Shown piece by piece: positions 34,966 through 46,855 of a stretch of DNA of 64,000 nucleotides. The stretch comes from Solen grandis. Taxonomy: Eukaryota; Mollusca; Bivalvia; Adapedonta; Solenidae. How positions within the stretch are numbered: position 1 is the stretch's first letter; the number at the start of each line of letters is the position of its first letter. The notes under the pieces were generated by a model. It did not search any database and was not told where the DNA came from. It saw nothing but the letters and a program-made list of their open reading frames with translations. A program made the position numbers and the translations under genes. Location: NCBI GenBank assembly GCA_021229015.1, contig CM037778.1, forward strand, positions 11,690,956 through 11,754,955, in the 5' to 3' direction.

Positions 34966-35997
34966 CAAAAAAATAAAATTATTTGTCTAGTTTCGTAGAA
35001 TAGAGGATGCATTTGATAATAGAGTCATTTTTAGCTTATGATAAAGTTATGTCACAAAACTGTATGGAAATGATGGAAGGGAAGAACTGTTGTTTTGGAT
35101 ATAAAAGACTGTGCTTGTTTGGGTGTTTAACACAGATTTTTATGTTTGATATCTTTGCCTAAACCAAAGACAAAAAATTGAACTTAGAAACGTAATTTCT
35201 GAATTTTCAGCATTTAATTAACTTTCTAGAAGACTGGCATTTTTATGATGGGAAAACATCTTTACATGTGAACAGATTTAGTATCTCTTTCGTGTATTCT
35301 CACAATTTATACACCTGTATAAAGCATAGTTATATATATGTACATGTATTAGCATTTAATAAGATATAAACATACATAATATACATGTATTCAGCACTGC
35401 TTGCTTCAAAACAATACATGTCAAACCTTGTGTTAAGAGAGCTATCTAGCTGAGGAGTTATGAAAGAAAGAAATTTTAAAAAATAACACAAAAAAACAAA
35501 AACATTCTTTCAGTTATAGACCATGATAAAACTAATTACACATTCTTTTTGTATCTTTGACCCAGTGTTCAAAGTTACAATATCTTTGTCTCCGCCGCCC
35601 TTAGAAAACAACACTGAATTCAATATTTAAGTACGAAGTGTGGTTACTCTTTAATTTTCGATACAAGGAAGTGATATTTAAAGTTTTGAAATGTCAAAGT
35701 ACTTGAGATCTGTATTTTGTTATGCTCTTTTCAGTACTATATGGCTAGCTTTTTGCTTATATTTCTAGATACGTGCTCCATCAAATACAGGTTTGACTTG
35801 CTCTGTTGTATTCCAAGCTTCATTTGCAAACATTGAAAGTTTATGTTACCAAGACATTAATCAGTTTTCAAGACATGGTAAAAAGGCTACCTCTGGATTA
35901 AGGATGATTGTGGCATTGGATTTTATTTATTTTCTCTTCAGACCACCCACACCTCACGTATTTCCTGGTTTGTCGACTTCTGTGTTCTACACTCAGA
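34966..35997. other. Intergenic, no gene seen
   Basis: AT-rich with several ATACATGTA-type palindromes (35339-35420). No exon is supported. Confidence 0.4.
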
Positions 35998-36267
35998 GGC
36001 AGTTCGACCATTTACCGTAATATCCATGGTAACTTTGGTCGGTGATAAAATCACTTCAGTACATCTATGGTCTGGCCTCTTTCCAATGTGAAGGATAAAA
36101 ATGGAGATAATCCGAATGTCAACTTGTTTTATGTGGTCGTTCCATAGTCGGTATTCGGAATGCCACTATACGGTCGTCATTTCCGGAATGAGAGCAACTA
36201 GACCATAGTTGAACTAGATTGACTTCTATCATCGACCCTGGTTACTCTGGTCTGTGATCGAACTGCC
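35998..36267. mobile_element. Candidate inverted-repeat element (270 bp)
   Basis: The left end starts GGCAGTTCGACCATTTACCG and the right end, reversed, starts GGCAGTTCGATCACAGACC. Further inside, CTATGGTCTGG pairs with CTATGGTCTAG, and GTAAC and GGTCG(G/A)TGAT blocks pair too. No clear target duplication is seen. Probably an old MITE of unknown class. Confidence 0.5.
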
Positions 36268-36713
36268 CCTTGGAGAGACTAAACGTGTACTGTATTGTCA
36301 AGGTTGAATGTACGAGTGCTATGTTTAAGTGTTATTGATATGTCCTTGTGATAAATGTCCATGCAATATATTTTGTTACCATATTTCCCCTATTTGGCGG
36401 TTCCCACCGCTCATTTCAGTAAGATGACCATTATTTTCTTCATTGGAGCAAATCATATTTTTATTTTACAGTATAATTACAAAACCTCAGATTCTCAGTA
36501 CTGTCTCTACCATAAGTCGATCATTCATTATCATTCGTCAAGGAGTTACAATATATTACGTTGTTTTCAGGGTAACATTTTTGACATTCTACACGAGACA
36601 TCGATTTTTAAAATGTAAATGTTTAAAGATTTATAGTCATCATTATACATATTCAGCTGCTAATGCCAGAAATCAAAAGCAATATATTCATTTTTCAGTC
36701 CGTGTAACTTTAA

Positions 36714-36943
36714 CCTTTTTCTTCATATAGACTCATTTTGACATATTGGCAAACAGAGCAGACCCAGATCAGAAGTTCCTATAGAAGCTGGTCTACTCTG
36801 TTTGTTCATACAATACTTAAGCCCAGTTTCTACACATTCCGTGTGGCAATAAAGAATTCATGATTCCACATATCAGTTTAATTTCACTTAATAAATATTC
36901 ATCAAGTCTTAAATTTTTACATGAATATTCAAGAAGTAAAGTG
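36714..36943 (+). mobile_element. MITE related to 53868-54213
   Basis: Flanked by TTAA (36710-36713) and TCAA (36944-36947). The left part shares TTTTGAC..TTGGCAAACAG.GCAGACCCAGATCAGA with the 53.9-kb copy. The right part shares GAATATTCATG and A(A/C)TTTACTTC when reversed. One unit of the 25-bp motif is present, against five at 53.9 kb. Confidence 0.6.
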
Positions 36944-36947
36944 TCAA

Positions 36948-37477
36948 CTTCATCTTAATTGTTGTTTGGATAGTGTGATGTTCCCCAGGCCGGTCCCATT
37001 TTTATAGATAAAAATTAACAGGGCGCTTATTAGGTGAAGTATGGTAACTCTGTTTTATGTTATGTTTCTGTTATGATTAATTGAATTCTTCTCCACTTCA
37101 ATTTGTACAGTATGACTGTTGATTTATATGTTGAATGTATTATTTTAAGATGTTGGAAATTTGGAAATTTGAAGAAAAAGTACACCTAAAATGGATGTAA
37201 ATAAAAAATGAGATAAAAACAATCTGCTTTTGTATTGTTATTGCTTAACCCCACACATGAGAGACATGATGATTTTATAAATACCATGTGTATATTTGCT
37301 TAAAGACCGATCCTCATACATGTGTAAGTTTCGGCTTTTATGATCACTATGCTCCTGTCGTCCGTCAACGTAATCGCCGGTTGTCAACAGATACCATCTC
37401 CTCTGAAACCTATGGAACCTGGCATGATTTACATATTCACAACACATGTAGATGCTTGAGTTATAAATTTTGTATTT
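36948..37477. other. Intergenic, no gene seen
   Basis: AT-rich with no exon; AATAAA near 37199 could end a long transcript. Confidence 0.35.
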
Positions 37478-38147
37478 AGCTCACCAGAGCACAGCGTGAT
37501 CAAGGTGAGCTATTGTGATCGATGAATGTCCGGCGACCGTCGTCAACATTTAACATAAACGACCACTCCTAAACTACTGGGCCAATTTTCATAAACCTTT
37601 ACTGTAATGTTCCTTGGGTGGTCCTCTTCCAAAGTTGTTCTAAAAATTGAATTCCATGCCAAAATCTGGATGTCATGGCAACTTAAAGCGGGAAAATGTA
37701 AAAAAAAAATACAAAAATCTTCTCCTCCTAAAGTACAGGCTGGATTTCAAAGTTATTTGGCACAGATGTTCCTTGGGTCACTCTCTACCAATATTGTTTA
37801 AATTATTTTAATCCTTTGAAAAACATGGCCGCCATGGGGGTGGGGCCGTTTTCCCTATATGTATACAGTACAAATTTGAAAAATCTTCTTGTCCAAAAGT
37901 ACTGGCTGGATTTCAAAGTTATTTGGCACAGATGTTCCTTAGGTCACTCTCTACCAAGAGTGTTCAAATTTTTTAGATCCGTTGAAAAACATGGCCGTCA
38001 GGGGGCGGAGCACGTTTTCCTTATACCGTATAGTTCGAATTTGAAATGTCTCCTTGTCTAAAGGTACTGGCTGGATTTCAAAATTGTTTTTTGGCACAGA
38101 TGTTCAATGGGTCACTCTCTATCACGATTGTTCAAATTATATGGATT

Positions 38148-38896
38148 CTTATATCTTTATCCTGTGTGCAGAAATTCTAGCTATAAAAATAAAAAATTCT
38201 AAAAATATAAAGGGAATAAAAATAAAAGGTGAAGAATACATTTTATCACAATTTGCCGATGATACATCTCTGTTTCTTGACGGTTCTGAACAATCTCTGA
38301 AATCTGTTTTAGAAGTTTTAGAATATTTTTCAGCAATATCCGGTCTAAATGTCAATTTTGACAAGACTAAAGTTATTTGGATTGGTTCAAAAAAATACAG
38401 CACTAGTTCAATTAAAACAAGATGGAAACTATCATGGGGGGAAATACAATTTAAATTACTTGGAATACATTTTGATGTGGATCTTAGCAAAATGGTAAAT
38501 CTAAATTTTCAAAAACAAGAAGAAAAAATAAAAAACATCATTTCATATTGGAAAAGAAGAAAATTAACACCTCTTGGAAGAATAACTGTTGTTAAATCAT
38601 TACTTTTACCATTATTAACAAATCTATTCGTAAGTCTACCATCTCCTGCAAAATCATTTATAAAAACTCTTAGTGACTTTTTAAATAGTTTTGTATGGGA
38701 TGGTAAAGCAAAAATAAAAAATACAGTTTTCATTAAAGATTATAACGAAGGTGGTCTTAGAATGATAGACATACAAAGCTATGAAAGAAGTATAAAATTA
38801 AAATGGTTGAAAAATATTATTTGTCATAGCGAGGGAAAATGTTATAAACTTGCTGAATGTTTATTTGACTGTGGTAAATTGTTTAAATACTGGTAA
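38148..38896 (+). pseudogene. LINE reverse transcriptase, C-terminal half (broken)
   Basis: Open frame with ILCAEILA, then the catalytic FADD box at 38252-38263 (SQFADDTSLFLDG), then SGLNVNFDKTK, LLGIHF, the thumb-like segment WKRRKLTPLGRITVVKSLLLP, FVWDGK and the GGLRM motif. This order matches L1/Tx1-type non-LTR retrotransposons. The fingers and most of the palm upstream of FADD, and the endonuclease, are missing through 5' truncation. The frame stops at 38894-38896 and is not intact beyond it. Confidence 0.9.
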
Positions 38897-39034
38897 ACTT
38901 TTTTGTGAAAAATTAATCAAAGAAATTAAAAACAACTTTTAGATAGATGTATTGAAACATATAGTTAAAAAAAATTTCTGATTAATTCAAAGTATATATA
39001 TATATCTGTATTCTATGAAAAGGGGATTCGGTTT

Positions 39035-39829
39035 GTGAAAGACATCTTGAACAAGAATGGTGAATTTGTTACTATATCTGATTTAGAAACTATTACAGGG
39101 AAGACTGTTAATTACTTACAATATTTTGGTCTAAAAAATGTGGGTAAAAGGTTTATGATTAAATTAAACATAGAGGAGAAAAAAGATATCCTTTTGAATG
39201 TTCATAATCCATGTTTAAACTGCTATTTAGAGCCAATGTTAACCAAAATTGATGGAAACAAATTTGTGTATTACACATATATAAAGAATGTTGATGTTCA
39301 AACTAGTAAAGCAAAATGGATAACTATTTTTGAAAATTCTGATATTGATTGGAATTTGATTTATAGCTATATTTTCAAATGTACAAAGGATACATACATT
39401 CAGTGGTTGCAAATTAGAATTTTACACAGAATTTTACCTACTAATTCACTGCTTTTTAAAATGAAAATAGCTGATACCAAATTATGTACATTTTGTGAAT
39501 GTTACGAGGAAACTTTAATCCATGAATGTGACAAAGTAAAACCATTAATAAATTTCTTATTCGAAACTGTTAAAACATCAGATCCACTTTTTTCAATGAA
39601 TAGAAGGATTATACTTTTAGGGACTTGCCGACGAGATTATAAATATGATATTATGTTTGTAGAATATAAAAAATACATTTTTATGTGCAAGAAAAAGAAA
39701 ATATTCCCCTCTGTAAATGGTATGAAAGAAAGTCTAAAATTATCATGGACCATTCATAGATCAACAAAAATAAGTGATGCTGAAAAACAAAATTGGGCAA
39801 TTGTAAAACAAATTTCACAAGATCATTAA
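39035..39829 (+). pseudogene. LINE C-terminal region with zf-RVT zinc knuckle
   Basis: A 264-residue open frame in the same frame as the RT part but separated from it by stops. It contains IQWLQIRILHRILPTN, then a Cys-His motif C151-x2-C154-x8-H163-x-C165 typical of the zf-RVT region downstream of L1-type reverse transcriptases. It ends about 320 bp before the A tail. Not functional in this copy. Confidence 0.8.
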
Positions 39830-40382
39830 ATTAAGAATAGATTATATATTGGAAAAAGATTGTATGTTTGAACAATTTATTCTCCATTTATTGTTTTTAT
39901 AAAGGCTACCTACTATTGATTATGTACTATTGTATCATATTTATCATGTATAAACACTTTCTGTTCCTTTATATCCCGTACAGAGATCAAGAGTTTAAGA
40001 TATATGTAATTATGATTGAAATTGTAACAAAAAATATATATTTTTCATGTAAATTATTGTAATTGTAAGGTGGTAAGTAGGATGGGTCCCCGACCTACTT
40101 CAATCAAATTACGGGGATAATAAAGATTTATACAAAAAAAATAAAAAAAATATGGATTGGTAAAAAACATGGTTGCCAGGGGGCGAAACCCATTTTCCTT
40201 AAACATGTATATAGAGCAAATTTTAAAAATTCTTCCTGTCCAAAAGTACTCATTGGATTTATGGCTGGCAGGGGGCAGGGCCAATTTTCCATAACATCAT
40301 AAGATATTTGCTGTATCTTTTCCTCCAACTAATACCTGGTTCTCAGGTGAGCGATCTCGGAGCCACCATGGCCCTCTTGTTT

Positions 40383-40705
40383 CAATTAGCACAAATGATA
40401 ACCAAATGATCCCTAACCAAAATTGCTAGATAAAAGTTTCTCGAAAAATGAAAAAAAAATGAGGCTCCCTTCGGTGTGGGTGGTTTAAAATGTTGAGCTG
40501 GTCATATGTGATGAGCAATAATTATGAAAGATGGGACCCCCCCCCCTTTTTTTTTTGAGGTCCCTATTTGGGTCAACCCGTTATTTTCCCCGAAATCTTG
40601 ACCCCGAAATCTTGAATCTGGATGCTGAATGGTGTCACTAGGGAAACTGATAAGAGACCTATTTGGTTCTGATACTCAGGCGAGCGATCTAGTGCTACTA
40701 TGACC
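40383..40705 (+). mobile_element. GCTCACC/GGTGAGC element, fragment E
   Basis: Abuts the right end of copy C. It contains CACAAATGATAACCAAATGATCCCT and GAGGCTCCCTTCGG-type blocks like the core of copy A, and closes with a degenerate right end, CTCAGGCGAGCGATCTAG..ATGACCCTCTT. The left end is absent. Confidence 0.5.
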
Positions 40706-41195
40706 CTCTTATCCTTAATTAAGAAGTGGTTGATTTGTTCAATAAAATTTTAGTCAATACTGATTAATTATGTTAAATGGCAAGATCAAACGAAATATTG
40801 CCCATAACAGGCCGATACTTCAGCATGCAATCGCATACATCCCCCAGGATGTATTACATGACTTGGTTGTAGCTGTCATTAGAAACGAAACAACATTTCA
40901 ATGGCCCTAGATCGAACTGTTTAGACGGTTAAAATGTAAGTGAATGTTTCTTGGATTTGAGCATGTGTATAACATACACATGTAATCTAAAATTATTTTG
41001 TTGCAAAGACTGAACAATCTTTCTGGATGATAAATATTATCTCTCATCGTAGAAAATAAAATCTTATCATTTTCATCTTGATTAAAGTGTCCTGCAATAA
41101 ACGTCGCGCTGATTAAATCGGGTTCAAAACATAATAAATGACGTCAAATCGATATCTACGGAAGCACTGAGGGGACATGGTGTATTTCTTTTTCA
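40706..41195. other. Intergenic, no gene seen
   Basis: AT-rich with no supported exon. Confidence 0.4.
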
Positions 41196-41199
41196 TTAT

Positions 41200-41294
41200 C
41201 TCGTGGCCACGAGTTACTAAGAGGAAAAAAAAATCTCGCAAACTCGTGGCCACGAATTACTAAAAAAATAAAATTGCTAACTCCTGGTCACGAG
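41200..41294. repeat. Three spaced copies of a CTCGTGGCCACGAG palindrome
   Basis: Perfect at 41200-41213, one change at 41243-41256, two changes at 41281-41294. The first two are followed by TTACTAA and an A-rich spacer. Period about 38-43 bp. Confidence 0.75.
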
Positions 41295-42160
41295 ATATAA
41301 GAAAGAAAAAACAAACAAACATATATATATATATAAAGGTTTTTGAATAACATAAAATATATAGTAAATTTGTAGACTTGTTTCTAAGATAGTATTATCT
41401 TTCAATAATAATAATAATCATAATCATAATAATAATGAAAAAACACTCGTGTATTTGCCGCTAGTAATTTTGTTAACATGTTTCTTTATACCAAGTGACA
41501 GCGAGTGTGGCTCATAATACCCGTCTAGACGTGGCTTTTGGCAGGTTACCAAACAAACAAAAAAAAACTCACATAAAAATAATGACATGGTTTATACATT
41601 TAACGTGTGATTAAATGAAACTCTCTTGATTGTTTATGAATGTGTATCACACTATATGACGTCATAATTATATACACTCTTCAGATTTTACCCAGGACAT
41701 GATCAATCTGACATGCGAATTTCTTACATCCAAGAGAGGGGCTTCTCTTTGACTTTATCAGTACTAGACTAACTTATTTCCTACCCTGTGTCAATATAAC
41801 TTTCTAATCTAAGTAAAGAAACTCAAAGTAATTACATGCTGTTTTAGATATTCGCTAAAATTGAACATCCTGTTCGTAAAATTAAATGGTTTAAAACTTT
41901 GATACGTATCAGATATCACTCCTGTGTTCACGGTATAGAAAGGAACACCCTAGCCTTGGGCAAAAAAAAATTTATAGACAGGAACTCGGAAAACCTCAGT
42001 ATTTGTATGAAAGCTGTAAATACAATTTACGGCTCTTAAAAAAGAAGACTGTTTCCTATTGTAAATATGGATACACAAAGAGGCAGATCGGGTGCCAATT
42101 TTGGGAGATCGCGTTTTAACTTGACTATTTGAGATTACCGTCGCTTCGACAGTATTTCAG
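41295..42160. other. Intergenic, no gene seen
   Basis: AT-rich with an AAT/ATC-rich run at 41405-41435. No exon is supported. Confidence 0.4.
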
Positions 42161-42164
42161 TCAT

Positions 42165-42335
42165 ATAGCTACGTCCAGCTTATTACAGGTGGAGAAAGAC
42201 CCCGAATGTACGGAGGCTTCCGAGTAGAATCACCGACCTAACGAAAGCCAGCTGGAAGGCTTCCTCACATGAAAATCCGAATGACCCTGCCGGGATTCGA
42301 ACCTACGCGGTGAGGAGCTGAGTGAGAGATCGCGT
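42165..42335 (-). mobile_element. tRNA-derived SINE, bivalve type
   Basis: On the minus strand: a B box GGTTCGAATCCCGG (about 42290-42303 on the plus strand), then TCATGTGAGGAAGCC, TTCCAGCTGGCTTTCG, TAGGTCGGTGATTCTAC, CCGTACATTCGGGG and TCTTTCTCCACCTGTAATA. This body order is common in bivalve SINE copies. The A box is not preserved. Confidence 0.75.
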
Positions 42336-43190
42336 TTTCTATACTACAGAAAATGACAAACGCTACAATGATACATTTAATTTATTTTTAAGTCGATTTT
42401 TTTGCAATTTGTATATTGTTGTTGTTTTCACTCACTTCATTTATTTTTTCCACAATATCCGCATTAAAAACAAAGTTCTCGTTAGTTAAAATAAAAGCAA
42501 AGGCGATTATGTTATTTAAAATGGCACATATGACCATGTTCCTTTCTATACTTGTTAGTTAATTCCTTGCAGCAATTTTAGTGTTTTGAGTTTGGTCAAT
42601 CATGTTGCAGAGACTAGTTTTGTAATATACACTCATCTGGGTAACACCAAGGTCGCTCCTAACATTTCCTTTTCAATTAATTCAGCAGGAAACGCTACTA
42701 ACTAAACGTGAGACCAGTCACACCACGCCATAAGCAAACCATTGAGACGACGCTATGATATGTCACAAGTGTTCTCGCCCATCCTTTATTCTGTATGAAG
42801 CCCACCTGATTGTAAGATATGCGCATGTGTTTGAGATCCAACTTCACTAAAACGACATGCAATTCCTGCCTTTCGCAATATGATATGAAATACACGTTCA
42901 TATTTTATTTCCATATTTTTTTTTTATTTTTACTCCACACGGCATTTTTTTGTTTGTTTTGTTTTACGATTCTTGTGCCAGCGATTGAATTTAACTAGAG
43001 GTGTCTTGTGTCATTTCCTGCTGTATATTAGCTTTCACTACACTCTGAGATATACCATAAGCCGAAACGTAAGTGTTCAATGAAAATATTATAATCGGAT
43101 TTTATTATTATAACTATTATCATTATTATTTTATAAAAATAAAAATCTTTATAAATTTGATCTGCGTGATACAGAAATAATTGTGAAAAG
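42336..43190. other. Intergenic, no gene seen
   Basis: AT-rich; no exon or recognised repeat. Confidence 0.4.
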
Positions 43191-43194
43191 GAAA

Positions 43195-43260
43195 ATTAGA
43201 AAGAAAAAGTGACCCTACTGAGATTTGAACCCACAACCCGCAGTTTCAAATTCTAACCTA
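43195..43260 (-). mobile_element. SINE head fragment
   Basis: Minus-strand GTGGGTTCAAATCTCAGTAGG is a tRNA-like B box followed by GGTCAC, as in the SINE at 42165-42335. Short and isolated. Confidence 0.4.
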
Positions 43261-45720
43261 TTTATTGATGTTCTTTAATTGATGGCAATGTATGGGACCA
43301 TCTACCTTTATTCTATATCATAAACAAGGGAAAAGAAACATCTAAATTTTCGATTTAATACTTGTTTAGGTATTTGTAAGATAAATCATGCTAAGTTTGC
43401 AAACAAATATGATATCTGTTATACTGAAAGTCTTAAAAAATCAAAACCACTTGGCAAGATCAACCAAAATACTTCTTATAGAATTTGATTAAACTCTGGA
43501 TTTTTTTTCTCAATTTCGTAGATTTTAGCGATATATTGAATTAGGCACCTAAGCAGAAAAAAACATGTTGGACCAGTCTTTAAATAATTTATTACATAGG
43601 GGCCTACATAAATTTCAAATGCTTCGTGTCGAAACAATAATTTAACATGTATGATTTGTTTGTCGCATGCTTTTATTTGTTTCTAAACGATAATCAATAT
43701 CAAAACATTTCTCGAGTGAAATTAAAGGTGAATTTGACATAATAAGTAGAGTTTCTTTATTTCTGACAATAGAAGACCTTTTTAATGTCTAGACTTAAGA
43801 TTAGACATACAACACAGCACTATTGTTTATTTTTTCATTTACCCATAGTGTTCATTAGGCCCCTACCTGTTAGAACATACTACATATCCTGTACCTATCC
43901 CTGTGTCTACTGGCAACGCTCAATACAACTGTCCAACAAGTTTTAGACATACACCAAGAACAATGACGATACTCATTTTGTATTAAAACGTATGCATTTT
44001 TTTCATTTTTTTTTTTTTTTTTTTTTTTGGCAAGACGAAAAGACGCGTATTTTCTTTTCTTGCACGTTTACAAAACCACTGACTAAAGAGGTGTGCCGCG
44101 GATGCCCCGATCCTGATATTATTCAAGATGAAGTTCAGTAATGTTGCATACTCGTTAAGAGGTGCCCGTTTTCTTCATATTCCTGTTTTATCATCTCAGG
44201 TATGGTTAACCTTCCCTTGCTTAACTAGTATTGGGGCCAGGGTCTAAATAATTACGAATCACTGTTGTTTTTCATTAGATCACTGCCATATATATCTAAT
44301 GAATCTGTCCCGAAAATTCAGGAAATGCATCAGTGTAGGTTTTGGTGAGCAGAAATGCGCAATTACAATTCAATTACGGTTTACGTTTCAAGAAAGCATG
44401 GTCCTAATCTATTTTTTCAGCACCTTGTCTTCGATAAAACATAGACATAACATGGAGATAACAATAGAAATGATACGCTGTTGACATGGACATAACATTT
44501 GACATGATATGAACATGGGCATAACATAAATATTCATGCTCGGATCCAGAGGAGGGGGCCCAGAGGAGGGGGTGGGGATATGGATCATGAAATGAGTTTG
44601 TGATTTGGCTAATTTATATAATATAATATAATATAATATAATATAATATGTATTAAGATTAAAGTAGAAATAATCCCCAACCTCAAACCCCACCCTCGCT
44701 CCCTGGAAAACCTATGGACCCTTCCTGGAATATCTTAACAGAAGAAGAAGGGGAGAGTATGGAAGAATTCACGAACTACCAACGCACACGGCATTTTCAT
44801 AGAATGGCCCCGAGAAATCACCCTCCTTGCGAACTTGCGAACGACCCCCCCCCCCCCCCCCCACCCTCTTATGTGTATTATATTTCATATATTTAAAATG
44901 TATTATAAATGTGTTTACTTAAAACACTTGACCTGTCTATTCCAAATGGGCTTCATATTATAACAATTTTCCTCCCAGTGTCAGGCTGTGTGCTGGGCAG
45001 TCTATATTCAGACTATAAACGTTCCGTCGCTGAAGTCAACAAAATAATCAAGAGTAAAGCGGACTTGAAAAAGCGGAAACATTGTATATTATATCACAAG
45101 CCATATATTTGTAAGTGCTATTTATATAATATATTTAAGTTATTTATTTCCGGAAAATAATTCTTATCAGGCAGTTGATCACTGACCGTATTTAGATAAA
45201 TGATAAAGATATAAATTGAGATCGGGAAATTAAAAGGCTGTTAGTGACTCGACATATACTAGACGAAACTTATAAGTACTCCGACTAAAATTTTGTCTAT
45301 AGCATTTGTTGTATTCAAAATAACAGAATTTTTGGTTTTCTATAGCTTTCCAAGAATTTTTTTTAAATAACTGAGCTGATTATGCGTCAAAATTATTCAA
45401 GCATACAACAGATTGAGCCAATGCACATTTTAATATTTACTGGGCATGTGTTTTGGAAAATATATCTTCTCTACAAGTTAAAAATCGGAGTGCTTACAAG
45501 TTTCTATAAGTGTATATGTGTTACCTATAAACTGAGAAGCTACCTGATCAGTGTCTCCTCTGTTCATGCTATAGTGTAGCTCAGATACTTAACATTCAGC
45601 ACAACAAATCAAAAGCCATTGTTTCATCAAGTTTTCATATTAGAATATCTCCTGGTTTCATATACCATTTAAAGTTCAGTACAAAATATTAAGTCATAAA
45701 TTTATACACGGTATAAAGGG
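43261..45720. other. Intergenic, no gene seen
   Basis: T-run at 44006-44028, (TATAA)n at about 44617-44648, two GAGGAGGGGG units at 44550-44575 and a C-run at about 44846-44862. No supported exon. Confidence 0.4.
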
Positions 45721-45724
45721 TTAA

Positions 45725-46852
45725 AGGCCCGGTCACACCGCTCGAACTTTGTTGGAGCGTTCCTTGAACGGTAGGGAGAGGGGACCGAATTTCGACAACG
45801 CTCTACACCGCGCACAAAATGGGAAAAAATCGAAAACATGGGCGTTGCCTTAGCGGTGCACCGCTGAAGCCGGCGTTGCTATAGCGTTGGCTTAACGGTA
45901 GCGAGCGGTAGCGAGCGTTGGTTTAGCGGTGACGCGAGCGTTGATAGAGCGGCGTTCTGCGCATGCGGGCATTGGCTCGGCGGGGGTTTAAAGTTGGTTT
46001 AGCGGCATACCGCTTTTGATTACGGAGCTGAACGGATCGCTCAGCTCCACCATCAGCTTGTCATACAGTCCATGTTCAGGCCTTCTCAGTATCCACTGTC
46101 TGACCCACACAACTCTGTCTCTCCTTCTTCTCCCTCTTCTTCTGTCAACAGCTTGTTGCAATCTGAGGAGGTTCTGATTCTGCTGCTGGACTAGTGCACC
46201 AATCATAGCAAGTCTCTCAGCATCCATGGTAGTACAGTTTTACTATAACTTTGAGCAAATTCGATGTACATGAGGTCTGCACTCAACGGCAGATCGATTC
46301 CAAATGGGCTCCTGGTCCATTTCTCCCCGTATTTATAGCCAAATTCTGGTCCCGTTCCGACACCTCCATACCAACGCCAAACCAAAGTTCATCACCGCAA
46401 TGGATCGCTGCTTCAACGCCCGACACCGTTCCAGCAATCCCGTGCCCGCTCGTAAAACGCTTACAACCGCTCCACCAAAGTTTGTGCAACGTTTAATCAC
46501 CGCCCGGGCAAAGCTGGCGAAGCAGCGGTGGTCCAGCGTTCAAGATTTCTGCGTTGGCCTAGCGGAACCAAGCGTCCACGAACTTGCGTCTTGCGGTGCC
46601 AAACTTTGACTGGGCGTTGTTGGAGCGGTGGTGAACTTTGCCGGAGCGGAAAATTGCCCGCTCCTCACCGCTCGCAATATTTTGTGCAGCTCAAAACTTT
46701 CGGAGCGGTAGGAGGGACCATAAGCGGTGACCGAGCGTATACGGCGTTGCCTTAACGGGGGCCAACTTCTGGTGAACGGTAACGAGCGGTGATGAAATTT
46801 TTTCACTGCTCCAGGAACGCTCCAGCAAAGTTCTTGCGGTGTGACCGGGCCT
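45725..46852 (-). mobile_element. PIF/Harbinger element, internally deleted
   Basis: A 1128-bp element flanked by TAA (45722-45724 and 46853-46855), a 3-bp duplication typical of PIF/Harbinger. The ends are inverted for about 45 bp with few mismatches: both begin AGGCCCGGTCACACCGC, and GAACTTTG(T/C)TGGAGCGTTCCT follows. The subterminal parts are full of GAGCGGT/GAGCGTT motifs. The only coding remnant is a transposase N-terminus on the minus strand (45988-46227). GC content is clearly above the surroundings. Confidence 0.85.
45988..46227 (-). pseudogene. Harbinger transposase, N-terminal fragment
   Basis: A 79-residue frame. Residues 29-66 (RRRGRRRRDRVVWVRQWI, then LRRPEHGLYDKLMVELSDPF) match the conserved N-terminal segment of HARBI1/Harbinger nucleases, where an arginine-rich stretch precedes W-V-R-x-W and a Y-x-x-L-x-x-E-L motif. 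After residue 66 the similarity ends, and the DDE nuclease core is absent, so an internal deletion removed it. The deletion joins transposase sequence to the right-reading terminal repeat region. Not catalytic. Confidence 0.75.
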
Positions 46853-46855
46853 TAA

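Larger units (their letters stand above)
38148..40149 (+). mobile_element. L1/Tx1-like LINE, 5'-truncated, nested
   Basis: A 2.0-kb non-LTR retrotransposon remnant on the plus strand, flanked by a 9-bp target duplication ATATGGATT (38139-38147 and 40150-40158). It begins inside the reverse transcriptase domain and ends AATAAAGATTTATACAAAAA with an A-rich tail (40131-40149). Coding parts are listed separately. Truncation, an A tail and a target-site duplication are all expected of target-primed reverse transcription. Confidence 0.9.
37478..40382 (+). mobile_element. GCTCACC/GGTGAGC element, copy C, split by a LINE
   Basis: The left end is AGCTCACCAGAGCAC...AAGGTGAGCTATTGTGATC. The right end is CAGGTGAGCGATCTCGGAGCC and ends GGCCCTCTTGTTTC. 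The core is a tandem unit of about 165 bp: CACAGATGTTCCTTGGGTCACTCTCTACCA-type blocks at about 37763, 37928 and 38096, each followed by GAAAAACATGGCCG and a GGGGC(G/A)G block. A 2-kb LINE is inserted at 38147/38148. Without it the element is about 0.9 kb. Confidence 0.7.

Noticed and set aside
46251..46806. Several overlapping open frames on both strands inside the Harbinger element
   Set aside because: They follow the GC-rich subterminal repeats and lack transposase motifs; only the 45988-46227 minus frame matches the family.
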